The notes under the pieces were generated by a model. That model was not told the origin of the DNA, did not search any database, and saw only the letters and a program-made list of their open reading frames with translations. From Brevundimonas variabilis (lineage in GTDB: Bacteria > Pseudomonadota > Alphaproteobacteria > Caulobacterales > Caulobacteraceae), in assembly GCF_014199945.1 (NCBI RefSeq), contig NZ_JACHOR010000006.1:62001-126000 (forward strand): a DNA stretch of 64,000 bases, read 5' to 3'. Shown piece after piece: positions 29,650-38,116 of this stretch (position 1 is its first letter; every line of letters begins with the position of its first letter). Both the position numbers and the translations under genes were made by a program.

Positions 29650-30438
29650 ATGCGCGCACTCAGAACCGCCGCCTCCGGCATGGCTGCCCAGCAGCTCAAC
29701 GTCGAGGTCATCTCCAACAACATCGCCAACATGAACACGGTCGGGTTCAAGCGGCAGCGAGCAGAGTTTCAGGACCTGATCTACCAGAACGTGGAACGGA
29801 TGGGGGCCCAGTCGTCCAGCCAGGGCACGGTCGTGCCGACCGGCATCCAGGTCGGTCTCGGCGTCAAGGCCGGCAGTGTCTACCGGATCACCGAACAGGG
29901 CACGCCGGCGCAAACGGGCAACGACTATGACGTCGCGATCGACGGCCGAGGGTATTTCCAGATCACCCTGCCCTCGGGCGAGACCGCCTACACCCGCGCC
30001 GGAAACTTCTCGCTGAACGGCGAGGGCCAGCTCGTCACCGACGACGGCTATGCGGTCGAGCCTGCCATCCAGATCCCGCAGGACGCCGTGGATGTGTCGA
30101 TCTCGAAGTCCGGACAAGTGCAGGTCATCACCGACGGCACGCCCGAGCCACAGGTGGTCGGGCAGCTCGAAATCGCGACCTTCTTCAACGAAGCGGGGCT
30201 GGAAAGCATCGGAGACAACCTGCTGCTGGAGACCGCTGCCTCGGGCACGGCAACCCCCGGTGTGCCGGGAGATCCCGGCTTCGGCCAGCTTCTGCAGGGC
30301 TTTACAGAAAGCTCGAACGTCGACGCCGTTTCGGAGATCAGCGCCCTGATCATCGCCCAGCGGGCCTATGAGATGAACTCCAAGGTCATCTCCACCGCCG
30401 ACGAAATGATGTCCGTCAGCGCCAATGTGAAGAACTGA
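29650..30438 (+). CDS. flgG: Flagellar distal rod protein FlgG
   Basis: This 262-residue distal rod subunit starts MRALRTAASGMAAQQLNVEVISNNIANMNTVGFKR, the classical FlgG N-terminus, and ends ISALIIAQRAYEMNSKVISTADEMMSVSANVKN. Length and order are standard. It begins 12 bases after the flgF stop, so it is part of the same operon. Confidence 0.97.
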   Translation: MRALRTAASGMAAQQLNVEVISNNIANMNTVGFKRQRAEFQDLIYQNVERMGAQSSSQGTVVPTGIQVGLGVKAGSVYRITEQGTPAQTGNDYDVAIDGRGYFQITLPSGETAYTRAGNFSLNGEGQLVTDDGYAVEPAIQIPQDAVDVSISKSGQVQVITDGTPEPQVVGQLEIATFFNEAGLESIGDNLLLETAASGTATPGVPGDPGFGQLLQGFTESSNVDAVSEISALIIAQRAYEMNSKVISTADEMMSVSANVKN

Positions 30439-30440
30439 TC

Positions 30441-31217
30441 ATGAAGGCCCTGACCCTCGCCTTCTCGCTGATCCTCGCTGCCGGGCCCGCGCTGGCCGGC
30501 CCTGTGACGCTGAAGACCAATCCGTCCGACGACGACGGCCGCGTGACCCTGGGCGATGTGTTCGACGATGCCGGATCGGCCGCAGACGTGGTGATCGCCA
30601 CCCGCACGGGCCCCTCGATCGTGTTCGAAGCCGGCCAATTGCAAGGCCTCGCCCTGCGATCCGGCCTGCAGTGGTCCAATCCTCGAGGCCTGCGCCGCGT
30701 GGTCGTGAGACAGGGTGCCGCGACACCGTCGGCGTCCCCGGCCGCCGGTTCGGCGACCGCCTCCATCAGCCGCCCCGGGGCCACTGTCGACGTCCTGACC
30801 TACGCCCGCAACCTGTCGGCCGGAGACGTCATCCAGCCGGAGGACGTCGTCTGGACCGCCGTCCAGTCGCATCAGGCCATGGCCTCGGGACCGCATGACG
30901 CTGAACAGGTGATCGGCCTGTCAGCCCGCCGCGCCCTTCGCGCCGGCTCACCGGTCGCCGCCCGCGACCTGGCCAGCCCTCAGGTCATCGCCCGCAACGA
31001 CACGGTCGAGGTCGCCTTCATCTCCGGCGGGGTCAAGCTGACTGTCACGGGCCGGGCCACCCGCAGCGCCGCGGTCGGAGACCCTGTGCCCGTTCTGAAC
31101 CTGGCGTCTGGCAAGACGATCGAAGCCATAGCGACGGGACCCGGTCTCGCTGTCACCGGGCCCGCCGCACAGGCCGCCCGTTCAAACTCCAACTCATTCG
31201 CCCGCCAGGGAAGATAG
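30441..31217 (+). CDS. flgA: P-ring assembly chaperone FlgA
   Basis: This 258-residue periplasmic chaperone for the FlgI P-ring has a signal peptide (MKALTLAFSLILAAGPALAG). The C-terminal SAF/FlgA region has LSAGDVIQPEDVVWTAVQ, VIGLSARRALRAGSPVAARDL and VEVAFISGGVKLTVTGRATRSAAVGD. It begins two bases after the flgG stop, indicating coupled translation. Confidence 0.92.
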   Translation: MKALTLAFSLILAAGPALAGPVTLKTNPSDDDGRVTLGDVFDDAGSAADVVIATRTGPSIVFEAGQLQGLALRSGLQWSNPRGLRRVVVRQGAATPSASPAAGSATASISRPGATVDVLTYARNLSAGDVIQPEDVVWTAVQSHQAMASGPHDAEQVIGLSARRALRAGSPVAARDLASPQVIARNDTVEVAFISGGVKLTVTGRATRSAAVGDPVPVLNLASGKTIEAIATGPGLAVTGPAAQAARSNSNSFARQGR

Positions 31218-31221
31218 TCCG

Positions 31222-31944
31222 ATGCGCAAACTCCTGATCATCACTGCCGCTGCCATCACCCTGACCGGCTGCTCCACCATTACGGAAACCGTGCGCGGAC
31301 CGGAGCTTGCCCCCGTGGCCTATCCCGCCACTCTGGTGCCGGTCAGCCAGGTCTATGGCCGCGAGGAGGCCGCCCGTCCGGCGAGCGCCAATTCCCTGTG
31401 GCGCACGGGCGCGCGCACCTTCTTTGGCGACCAGCGCGCGCGCCGGATCGGGGACATCCTGACCGTGAACATCAACATCGATGACCGTGCGCAAACCCAG
31501 AACTCCACCAATCGCACGCGGTCCAACGAAACCTCGGGCGGCATCTCCAACTTCTTCGGTCTGGAGAACAGCCTGGGCCGCGCCTTCCCGGGCGGGTTCG
31601 ACCCCCAGAACCTGGTTGGCGTGCAGGGCGAGTCCACGGCCAATGGCTCTGGAGCCATAAATCGGTCCGAGCGGGTCGAGTTGACCATTGCGGCGGTCGT
31701 GACCGACGTCCTGTCGAACGGCAACATGGTCATCCAGGGTCGGCAGGAAGTGCGCACCAACCGCGAGCTGCGTGAATTGACCGTGGCCGGCATCGTGCGT
31801 CCTGAAGACATTACCGCCGCCAATACCATCAACCACACCCAGATCGCCGAGGCCCGGATCAGCTACGGTGGGCGAGGCGATGTGAGCCGGATGCAGGCAA
31901 CACCCGCAGCCCAGTCTCTGGTCGAACGCTTCAGCCCCTTCTAG
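31222..31944 (+). CDS. flgH: Flagellar L-ring lipoprotein FlgH
   Basis: This 240-residue outer-membrane L-ring subunit has the lipobox LTGC with the modified Cys at residue 17 and conserved blocks LWRTGARTFFGDQRARRIGDILTV and IQGRQEVRTNRELRELTVAGIVRPEDI. The end, QSLVERFSPF, is typical. It is the last recognisable flagellar gene of the operon, four bases after flgA. Confidence 0.95.
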   Translation: MRKLLIITAAAITLTGCSTITETVRGPELAPVAYPATLVPVSQVYGREEAARPASANSLWRTGARTFFGDQRARRIGDILTVNINIDDRAQTQNSTNRTRSNETSGGISNFFGLENSLGRAFPGGFDPQNLVGVQGESTANGSGAINRSERVELTIAAVVTDVLSNGNMVIQGRQEVRTNRELRELTVAGIVRPEDITAANTINHTQIAEARISYGGRGDVSRMQATPAAQSLVERFSPF

Positions 31945-32051
31945 GCGGGGGTTGAACATCGTCGACAGATCGCAAGCCTGGCGATCCACAGGGTAAGCCT
32001 ATGAACTGTTAGGTCGGAGCCGCGTTGTCTCCTCGAACAAGAGGTGACGCG

Positions 32052-32516
32052 ATGCTCAGAGTCCTGGTTCCCGGCGTTCTTGCTCTTGGTCTGGCGACCA
32101 CGGCCGCGCAAACGCAATCGACCGCGCTCGACGAAGCCACCGGCCAGCCGGTCGCATGGCATCTCAGCCATGACGGCGCACTGGCGAAGCTGGCCTACGG
32201 AGCGTCCAACTCCGACGATCTGGCTTTCATGGTGACGTGCTCGGCCGGCGAAACCGACGTCGCCATCTACGGCGACGTGATGCCGATCGGTGTAACCAGC
32301 CAGACAGGGTCTCGGCCCTTTTCGCCAGACCCCCTTTCGGGCGGAGAGGCATCAGAGGAAAATGTTTCCCTTTCCGAGGTCGGCCTCGGCGAGCTCTCGC
32401 GCAAAGGCAGGATGACGGTCATTGCAGACGAGCGGATCTATCAACTGGCTGCCACGCGTCAGGAACGTCGCGTTGTCGATCGTTTTCTGGCCTACTGCCG
32501 CACGGGGCAGGCCTGA
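32052..32516 (+). CDS. Small exported protein of unknown function, paralog 1 of 3
   Basis: This 154-residue protein has an N-terminal signal-like segment (MLRVLVPGVLALGLATTAAQTQ) and no known domain that I recognise. The core WHLSHDGALAKLAYGASNSDDLAFMVTC resembles the third protein of the trio (WFLTEEPDETRLAYGVANSGDFRMALTC), so they are paralogs. A GAGGTG ribosome-binding site lies just before the ATG. The gene starts about 107 bases after flgH on the same strand and may be transcribed with the flagellar operon. Confidence 0.75.
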   Translation: MLRVLVPGVLALGLATTAAQTQSTALDEATGQPVAWHLSHDGALAKLAYGASNSDDLAFMVTCSAGETDVAIYGDVMPIGVTSQTGSRPFSPDPLSGGEASEENVSLSEVGLGELSRKGRMTVIADERIYQLAATRQERRVVDRFLAYCRTGQA

Positions 32517-32553
32517 CCCGTTCCGACAGGCCGATTTCAGCGGGGGCTGAACC

Positions 32554-32985
32554 ATGACGTGGATGATCGCGGCGCTCGCCAGCCTGGCGCTGCAAACCGG
32601 TTCGACTGCCGACATGTGGACGTGGGCACTGTACGAAAACGACGGTCCACTGGTCCTCGCCAATGAGGTTCCGGATACCCCGCAACTGCGCAGCACGCTG
32701 GAATGCGAGGCGGGGTCCGGCGTTGCGCGGCTCTCGATTTTCGGGGCCCCGATGGGATCCGGCTTTGTGCGAATTACGGCGGGCGATGCCACAGCGACGA
32801 CCGAGGCTGACGGGTCACGGCGAGACAAGACCCAGGTGACGCTGCGGACCGATCATCCTGTGTTCACCCAGTTCGTCGCCAGCGGAACCCTCCGCCTGGC
32901 CCTGGCCGATCAAACCCGCGGCATCGTTGTGGATCGTATTCACCGCGCCAAGCTCCGGCGGTTTGCGGGGCTTTGCGGCGGATGA
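32554..32985 (+). CDS. Small exported protein of unknown function, paralog 2 of 3
   Basis: This 143-residue protein has a short hydrophobic N-terminus (MTWMIAALASLALQTG). The segment MWTWALYENDGPLVLANEVPDTPQLRSTLEC aligns in pattern with paralogs 1 and 3 (a Trp-rich strand, a small-residue strand, then a conserved Cys), and the end DRIHRAKLRRFAGLCGG has a matching C-terminal Cys. The function is unknown. It ends in a four-base ATGA overlap with the next gene. Confidence 0.72.
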   Translation: MTWMIAALASLALQTGSTADMWTWALYENDGPLVLANEVPDTPQLRSTLECEAGSGVARLSIFGAPMGSGFVRITAGDATATTEADGSRRDKTQVTLRTDHPVFTQFVASGTLRLALADQTRGIVVDRIHRAKLRRFAGLCGG

Positions 32986-33479
32986 GGAGCCTCCTTTGCC
33001 TCCTGGGCGCTGCCATGTTGGTCACAGCCTGCTCGACCACCGCGCCAGCACCAACCCCGTCGAGCGCAGCGGTCTCGGGCGCGCCGATGCCTGTCGATGG
33101 TCTCGACTGGTTTCTGACGGAAGAGCCTGACGAGACCCGGCTGGCCTATGGTGTCGCCAACAGCGGCGATTTCCGCATGGCGCTGACCTGTAACCCGCGC
33201 AGCGGCCGGCTGGATCTGATCCTGGCGGCAGAGGATGCGGCGGCGGTGATGGTGCTGGAGTCCGGTGGCGAAATGGAGCGGCTGATGGCCACGGCGGAGC
33301 CGGCAGGGGTCATGGACGGGATCCTGCTTCTGGCCTCAACGGACAAGTCCGTTCCCGTGCTGCGCCGGTTCCGCACGCTGGGATGGCTGGCCGTCTGGCA
33401 GGGCGATCAGCGCGAGATGCTCGCCGCCCATGCCACCTCACGCCCCTCGATCGACCGGTTCTTCGTCGTCTGTAGCTGA
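32982..33479 (+). CDS. Small lipoprotein of unknown function, paralog 3 of 3
   Basis: This 165-residue putative lipoprotein has the signal MRSLLCLLGAAMLVTAC, with the lipid-modified Cys at residue 17. The mature part LDWFLTEEPDETRLAYGVANSGDFRMALTC shares its pattern with paralog 1, and the protein ends IDRFFVVCS, mirroring VDRFLAYCR at the end of paralog 1. The start overlaps the previous stop (ATGA). Two internal cysteines are conserved across the trio. No function can be assigned. Confidence 0.75.
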   Translation: MRSLLCLLGAAMLVTACSTTAPAPTPSSAAVSGAPMPVDGLDWFLTEEPDETRLAYGVANSGDFRMALTCNPRSGRLDLILAAEDAAAVMVLESGGEMERLMATAEPAGVMDGILLLASTDKSVPVLRRFRTLGWLAVWQGDQREMLAAHATSRPSIDRFFVVCS

Positions 33480-33535
33480 CAGTCTGCGGTCATCGGCGAA
33501 CCCGGCACATCCTGCCCGGCCCGCCGACAGTCCGA

Positions 33536-34201
33536 TCAGGCCGTAACGCCGATGCCGACCGGGCAGGTCACGCCGGTACCACCAATGCCGCAATAGCCGT
33601 TCGGGTTCTTGGCCAGATAGCCCTGGTGGTAGCCCTCGGCGTAGTAGAACGGCCCCAGCGGCGCGATCTCGGTCGTGATCTGACCACGACCCGCCGCGCT
33701 CAGCGCGCCCTGATAGGCCTCGCGGGCGCTTTCCGCGGCGGCCTTCTGGGTTTCGTCCGCATAGTAGATTGCCGAACGATAGGTCGTGCCCACGTCATTG
33801 CCCTGCCGCATGCCCTGGGTCGGGTCGTGGTTTTCCCAGAATGCCTTGAGCAGCTCGCCATAGGTGACCACGGACGGATCGAACACGACCTGAACCACTT
33901 CCGTCTGACCGGTGCGGCCGGTGCAGGTTTCCTCATAGGTCGGATTGGGCGTTACGCCGCCGGAATAGCCGACCGCGGTCACCCAGACGCCGGGTATCTG
34001 CCAGAAGATCCGCTCGACACCCCAGAAACAGCCCATGCCGAAAACCGCCGTCTGAAAACCCTCGGGATAGGGCCCCTTCAGCGGATGGCCGCTGACGACG
34101 TGGTGGGTATCGGTGTCCAGGGGCGTCTGCCGTCCTGGCAGGGCCGTTTCGGGCGTCGGCATCTGGGTCTTGGCAGAAAATAGCTTGTCCAGCAGGCTCA
34201 T
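33536..34201 (-). CDS. msrA: Peptide-methionine (S)-S-oxide reductase
   Basis: This 221-residue enzyme reduces methionine-S-sulfoxide in proteins. The catalytic motif [13 protein letters not shown] contains Cys58, and conserved blocks [32 protein letters not shown] and [13 protein letters not shown] are present. The C-terminal [18 protein letters not shown] supplies possible resolving cysteines. I chose the ATG at 34201 (MSLLDKLF) because AAGGAG lies eight bases upstream. Open frame further upstream runs through the tRNA gene. Confidence 0.95.
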   Translation of the reverse strand: MSLLDKLFSAKTQMPTPETALPGRQTPLDTDTHHVVSGHPLKGPYPEGFQTAVFGMGCFWGVERIFWQIPGVWVTAVGYSGGVTPNPTYEETCTGRTGQTEVVQVVFDPSVVTYGELLKAFWENHDPTQGMRQGNDVGTTYRSAIYYADETQKAAAESAREAYQGALSAAGRGQITTEIAPLGPFYYAEGYHQGYLAKNPNGYCGIGGTGVTCPVGIGVTA

Positions 34202-34341
34202 CACATCACTCCTTGGCGTTCGATGACCATATGGGGGCTCATGTGGCGCTTGCCCAGCGGTGCGGGGTGTTCTATCAGCCTCGCCTTCCCGTGGCCCCGA
34301 CCGGTCGCGGCATGACGCCTCAAGGCTATGTGGTGTGAAAC

Positions 34342-34431
34342 GGACAGGTGGCGGAGTGGTCGATCGCGCACGCTTGGAAAGCGTGTGTAGGTGAAAGCCT
34401 ACCGAGGGTTCGAATCCCTCTCTGTCCGCCA
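34342..34431 (+). tRNA. tRNA-Ser (anticodon GGA)
   Basis: The 90-base gene folds as a class II tRNA. The acceptor GGACAGG pairs with TCTGTCC (one G-T pair), the anticodon arm is CACGC-TTGGAAA-GCGTG with anticodon GGA, a long variable arm follows, and the T-arm is GAGGGTTCGAATCCCTC. The CCA end is encoded. It reads UCC/UCU serine codons. Integration remnants lie just beyond its 3' end. Confidence 0.95.
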
Positions 34432-34480
34432 CCGCCTTTTCGCGATTTTTCTCTCTACAAAACAGATACTTGAACCCACG

Positions 34481-34498
34481 GAATAGTCGCGACTATTC
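34481..34498. repeat. Perfect 18-bp palindrome downstream of tRNA-Ser
   Basis: GAATAGTCGCGACTATTC is its own reverse complement and lies 50 bases after the tRNA, in otherwise non-coding DNA. Such a dyad suits a dimeric recombinase or repressor. Its place between the tRNA and a serine recombinase remnant suggests a former attachment or control site. Confidence 0.55.
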
Positions 34499-34610
34499 GC
34501 GCCCAATCGGGCGTGTTTAGCGCACGTAATACGAGATTTTCAGGGTGGATTTAGGCCATTTCGGGCCGGAGTCTCTGGCACGCCAAGCTGACTCCGGTTT
34601 TCCCTGCTAA

Positions 34611-34735
34611 CAGGGAATTTACCAGGGAATTTTCGGGGTTTTGGTTGCACCCCATCCGGGGCCCGGGCTCGCCGGCCCCGCAGTGATTGGGTCAGCGGCT
34701 GTTGCGTTGCTGTTGGGCAGGGAATTTTACAGGGA
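34611..34735. repeat. Direct repeats of CAGGGAATTT near a recombinase remnant
   Basis: CAGGGAATTTAC (34611) is followed at once by CAGGGAATTTTC (34623), and CAGGGAATTTTACAGGGA recurs at 34718, overlapping the stop of the recombinase remnant. An inverted partner TCCCTG lies just before the first copy. The spacing suggests protein-binding or recombination sites, or the worn end of an integrated element. The rest of 34432-34726 shows no gene. Confidence 0.6.
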
Positions 34736-35374
34736 CGAGGCCGGGCTGAACCCCAGCGCGGCCCGCTGATCCGCCCATGCGATGGGTAACGTCATGTCCT
34801 GGAGCATTTCGAGGGTGAGGCCCGCGGGCTGGCGGCCCTCCACGATCGCGGCCTGTATGTCTGGGGCAAGGAAGGCGATGTTGGCGATCCTGCGCAGGTA
34901 GGAATCGTCGATGCCTTTGGCGCTGCGATTCTGGTCGATGGTCGTCACCGGCGACACATGATGATCCTGAAGCACCTTATGCGCCCGCTTCAGTCCCTGC
35001 AGCAGTGTGGGATCGGCGGCGGTCCGCCTGGCCATGGAGGCTCCGTCTGGCGATGCCAGCCAGGTGCGGCCGCCCCGGAAGACCGGCCGGCCCGGGATGA
35101 TCAGGTCAAGCCTCTGGGCCTTGCCACCGATCTCCACCAGCTTCTGCCCCGCTGAGAGACGCTCACGAAGCGCGGCGATGGCGGCCGGGCCCAGATCACC
35201 CTTGCCGAGGCTGATCGTTATGTCCTGCCGGTTCAGATGGACCTTACGGAAGACCTGACGCGCTGTCCTCCAGTCATTGTTGGTCGGGATCTGGCCCAGT
35301 TCGGTGAGGCGGCCTTTCAAATCGGCACCTAGTCGCTGCGGATGTGACTGGGTGCTCGCTTGGACATAGCGCAT
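34727..35374 (-). pseudogene. C-terminal remnant of a large serine recombinase
   Basis: The last 130 residues or so, including SYLRRIANIAFLAPDIQAAIVEGRQPAGLTLEMLQDMTLPIAWADQRAALGF, match the C-terminus of site-specific serine recombinases of mobile elements, and upstream residues (RQDITISLGKGDLG) resemble the segment before it. The N-terminal resolvase domain with the catalytic serine and the zinc-ribbon region are absent. The open frame to 35740 only mirrors the opposite gene. An ATG at 35374 exists, but the product would have no catalytic centre. This is best read as debris of an element inserted beside tRNA-Ser. Confidence 0.72.
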
Positions 35375-36484
35375 GCCCCACCACGTCTTCACCCGCCGCG
35401 CCCTGTATGACCGAGTCTGGACTGAACCGATGCGTACGGTTGCCCAGAGCCTCGGCGTCTCCGATGTCGGCCTGGCCACGGCCTGCTGCGCCGCCAACAT
35501 CCCGGTTCCGCCCCGGGGCTGGTGGGCCAAGCTGCAGCACGGCAAGCCCCTCCCCTCCCAGCCCGTCCTGCCTGAACGCCCCGGCAAGGCTGACCGGGTC
35601 GAAATCACATCCCAACCCCTAAACCTGAGCCCTCCGCTGCCGCCAAGACCGCGGCCGCAGCCGTGCTTGAGGGACCAGACATTACGGTCGCCAACGACCT
35701 GCGCGGTGCCCATCCGATCGTCCAGGGATGGGTCAAACAAGACGAGGACCGCCGGCGGGCCTATCGCCGCGATGGCTTGGGAACCAGCGGGCTGGAGGAC
35801 CTGACCTCACCCCTTTCCCGGCGACGGCTGCGCCTGACCAGTGCGATCCTGAAGGGACTGGCAGCGCAGGGGCTGACGCTCGGCGAGGACCGCGAATGGC
35901 TGACAGTGGGCCTGGGCAAGGACCAGGTGCTGTTCCGGCTCTACGGGCGCAACAAGATCGTGCAACGGCCGGCAACAAAGGACGAGTTGCGATGGTATCC
36001 TGATCGTCCGACGGTTCGGGCCACGGTCCCGGCCGGTGACCTGATCCTCAAGATCAAGGACTGGCTGACGATCCCGACCGAATACCGCGAGCTGAAGGTC
36101 CCTCTGGAGCAACAGCTGACGACCATCGTCGCCAATCTGGCGGCCGGGGTGACGGAGCAGGCCGAACGTCGCCAGGCGCGCGACCGGGAACATGAGCGCT
36201 GGCTGGCGGCGGAGGCCGTGCGCAAGAAAAAGGCCGCCCATGACAAGGCCGCGAGCGACCTGCGTGACCGGCTGATCGCCCAGGCGGCGCGCCGGAACGA
36301 GGCCGAGGCGATCCGGGCCTATGTGCAGGCGGCGGATGCCTCTCCTGCAGCCACAGGGGAGGATTATGCCGGCTGGCGAGCCTGGGCCCTGGAGCAGGCG
36401 GATGCGATGGATCCGCTGATGGACGGATCAGCCCCGTTTGAGCGGCTGCCACCGATCGGTGACTGGGACTGGCGGGGCTGGTGA
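35373..36484 (+). pseudogene. Frameshifted conserved hypothetical gene (accessory region)
   Basis: Two frames together make one protein of about 370 residues. The first (from ATG 35373) has FTRRALYDRVWTEPMRTVAQSLGVSDVGLA and IPVPPRGWWAKLQHGKPLP, a DNA-binding-like N-terminus of a conserved hypothetical family in alphaproteobacteria. The second (visible from before 35663 to 36484) has the family's C-terminus, with a Lys/Arg/Glu coiled-coil and IRAYVQAAD, WRAWALEQADAMDPL. The frames cross near 35605-35620, around a run of C bases, where one base appears to be missing. Either the gene is broken or the sequence has an error. It overlaps the recombinase remnant head to head. Confidence 0.7.
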
Positions 36485-36676
36485 TGGTGGGGGCATTCGA
36501 ACCGCACGCGCCCAACACGGTCTACGGGGAGTTTGTGCGCCTAAGCGCCATTCTTGGAAGCATACGTGCCGACGATAGCGGTGCGTGGAGCTCAGTATCT
36601 TTTGCCCGCTCGCGCATGAGCGCCACTCCCCGAAAGATTCCCGCTAGTGGGTTGACTGGTTGCGCCCTGAACTCAA

Positions 36677-37801
36677 TCAGGCCCTAGTTGACCGTCGCCG
36701 CAAGATTTGGCTTGCAGTCGACCAGAGTACGCCGTCACGAGCCAGTTGCTCTCCACAGCGGAACATCGCCGCCATGACGGGCGGCTCGAACCGGAGCATG
36801 CTGCCCATGCTCCGATCAGTCGGAATGGATGCCGTGTGCAGAGCGAAGTCGTTGATCTCGCAAAAGGCGGCGACCGATCTCAGAGCGTTTCGGTAAGATG
36901 CCCGGAGCATCATCTCGAAACTCCGGATCAGGATCGGAATTGCACTCATTGGGGTAGCGCGACTGTCGGCTTCGAGGGTCGTGTTCACCAGCGCGTAAAC
37001 CTCGATGCTCGCCTCCGGCCAGTCTCGGGCCGAGCTGAGCAGGAAAGGCTCGGGAACCACGAACATCGGGCTTATCGTCCCGCCGTCGACATGCATCTCC
37101 TCGCATATCTTGCCCCCGCTCTCGACGGTGATCATCCTGGGCGGAAAGAGACCGGGCAGGCTGGCGGACGCAACGAGGACGTCGATAAACAGCGCCAGGG
37201 CGGCCTCGCCTCCCTCAGAGGCGATGGCACCCATATCCCAGATCGAGGTCGACTCCGTATCCAGATTGGCCGTCGCCACGAACAACCGCCTTCCGGACAG
37301 GTGAGCTTCGCGCACCGCCGCGAGGATGGGTTCGTCGACATAGCGACTGACCAGCCCCGCCAGGGCTTCGCCCCCGAACAGACTTGGTCCCGGCCGAAGC
37401 GCCCCCAGCGACAGCAGATCGGAGGCCTGGCCGCCACAATAGGCCGCCGTCAGCCTGTCGTCCCAGTCTGACCCGAGAAAGGCGAAAGGTGCGATCAAGG
37501 CTCCGGTGCTCACTCCGGTAACCACGTCAAATGTAGGCCGCGTACCCGCTTGGGAAAGTCCGACCAAGGCACCCGCGCCGAACGCCCCCCCGGACCCACC
37601 TCCAGATAACGCCAACACCTTGAGACAAACGTGTTCGTTGCCCGGCTCGCGCGGCGGAAGGTCCCCAAACAGCCTCACCAATCCGTCTTCGGCATCGTTA
37701 TCGACAAACCGCACCGGCCCCATGCCCGCAGGGTCGGCTTTCATGGCCGGAGACGGTGGTGCGATTCGTCGGAACCGCCTGCGCCAGTCGGCTGCGCTCA
37801 C
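36677..37801 (-). CDS. Patatin-like phospholipase
   Basis: This lipid acyl hydrolase of about 374 residues has an oxyanion loop SGGGSGGAFGAGALVG, the nucleophile elbow GVSTGAL (GxSxG) and the DGG motif (HVDGGTISPMF) that supplies the catalytic Asp. The preceding VLALSGG is typical. The frame opens with GTG at 37801. An internal ATG at 37744 is an alternative that still keeps the domain. There is no signal peptide, so it may be cytoplasmic or secreted by another route. It stands alone beside the decayed island. Confidence 0.87.
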   Translation of the reverse strand: MSAADWRRRFRRIAPPSPAMKADPAGMGPVRFVDNDAEDGLVRLFGDLPPREPGNEHVCLKVLALSGGGSGGAFGAGALVGLSQAGTRPTFDVVTGVSTGALIAPFAFLGSDWDDRLTAAYCGGQASDLLSLGALRPGPSLFGGEALAGLVSRYVDEPILAAVREAHLSGRRLFVATANLDTESTSIWDMGAIASEGGEAALALFIDVLVASASLPGLFPPRMITVESGGKICEEMHVDGGTISPMFVVPEPFLLSSARDWPEASIEVYALVNTTLEADSRATPMSAIPILIRSFEMMLRASYRNALRSVAAFCEINDFALHTASIPTDRSMGSMLRFEPPVMAAMFRCGEQLARDGVLWSTASQILRRRSTRA

Positions 37802-38116
37802 GACACGGACCCGCGAATAGGCGGACCAGCTTTGTAACCTTGAAGGCTCGGTTCTGCGGCGAGCGTCAATCGCTCAAGCCGGCCGACCTGCCTCCGCGTT
37901 CGCGGGGTCCGCGCTGTGCAAGTACAATGGATCAATGGCGGCATGCTGTCGGGATACCGGGATCAGGGTGAAATACCAAAAGGTGTCCTTTCTCCACTGC
38001 GCATCGAGCGTCCAAAGGGCTCTTGAGCTCGGCCGAAAGCCCTTTGCGACCGTCCCGCCGGCTCATGTGAGGTAGATCTGGATGTAGGGCCTTACGATGA
38101 CTGTCACGCTCATCAT
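37802..38116. other. Intergenic region, no gene seen
   Basis: About 315 bases lie between the patatin gene and the CoA-transferase gene, both on the minus strand. I see no convincing open frame, RNA gene or FNR-type box here. Imperfect GC-rich inverted repeats are present but none is followed by a T-tract. It probably holds the patatin promoter and the end of the CoA-transferase operon. Confidence 0.5.

Noticed and set aside
35375..35740. N-terminal extension of the serine recombinase remnant
   Set aside because: Residues before 35374 do not resemble the recombinase catalytic domain and are the mirror of the opposite accessory gene.
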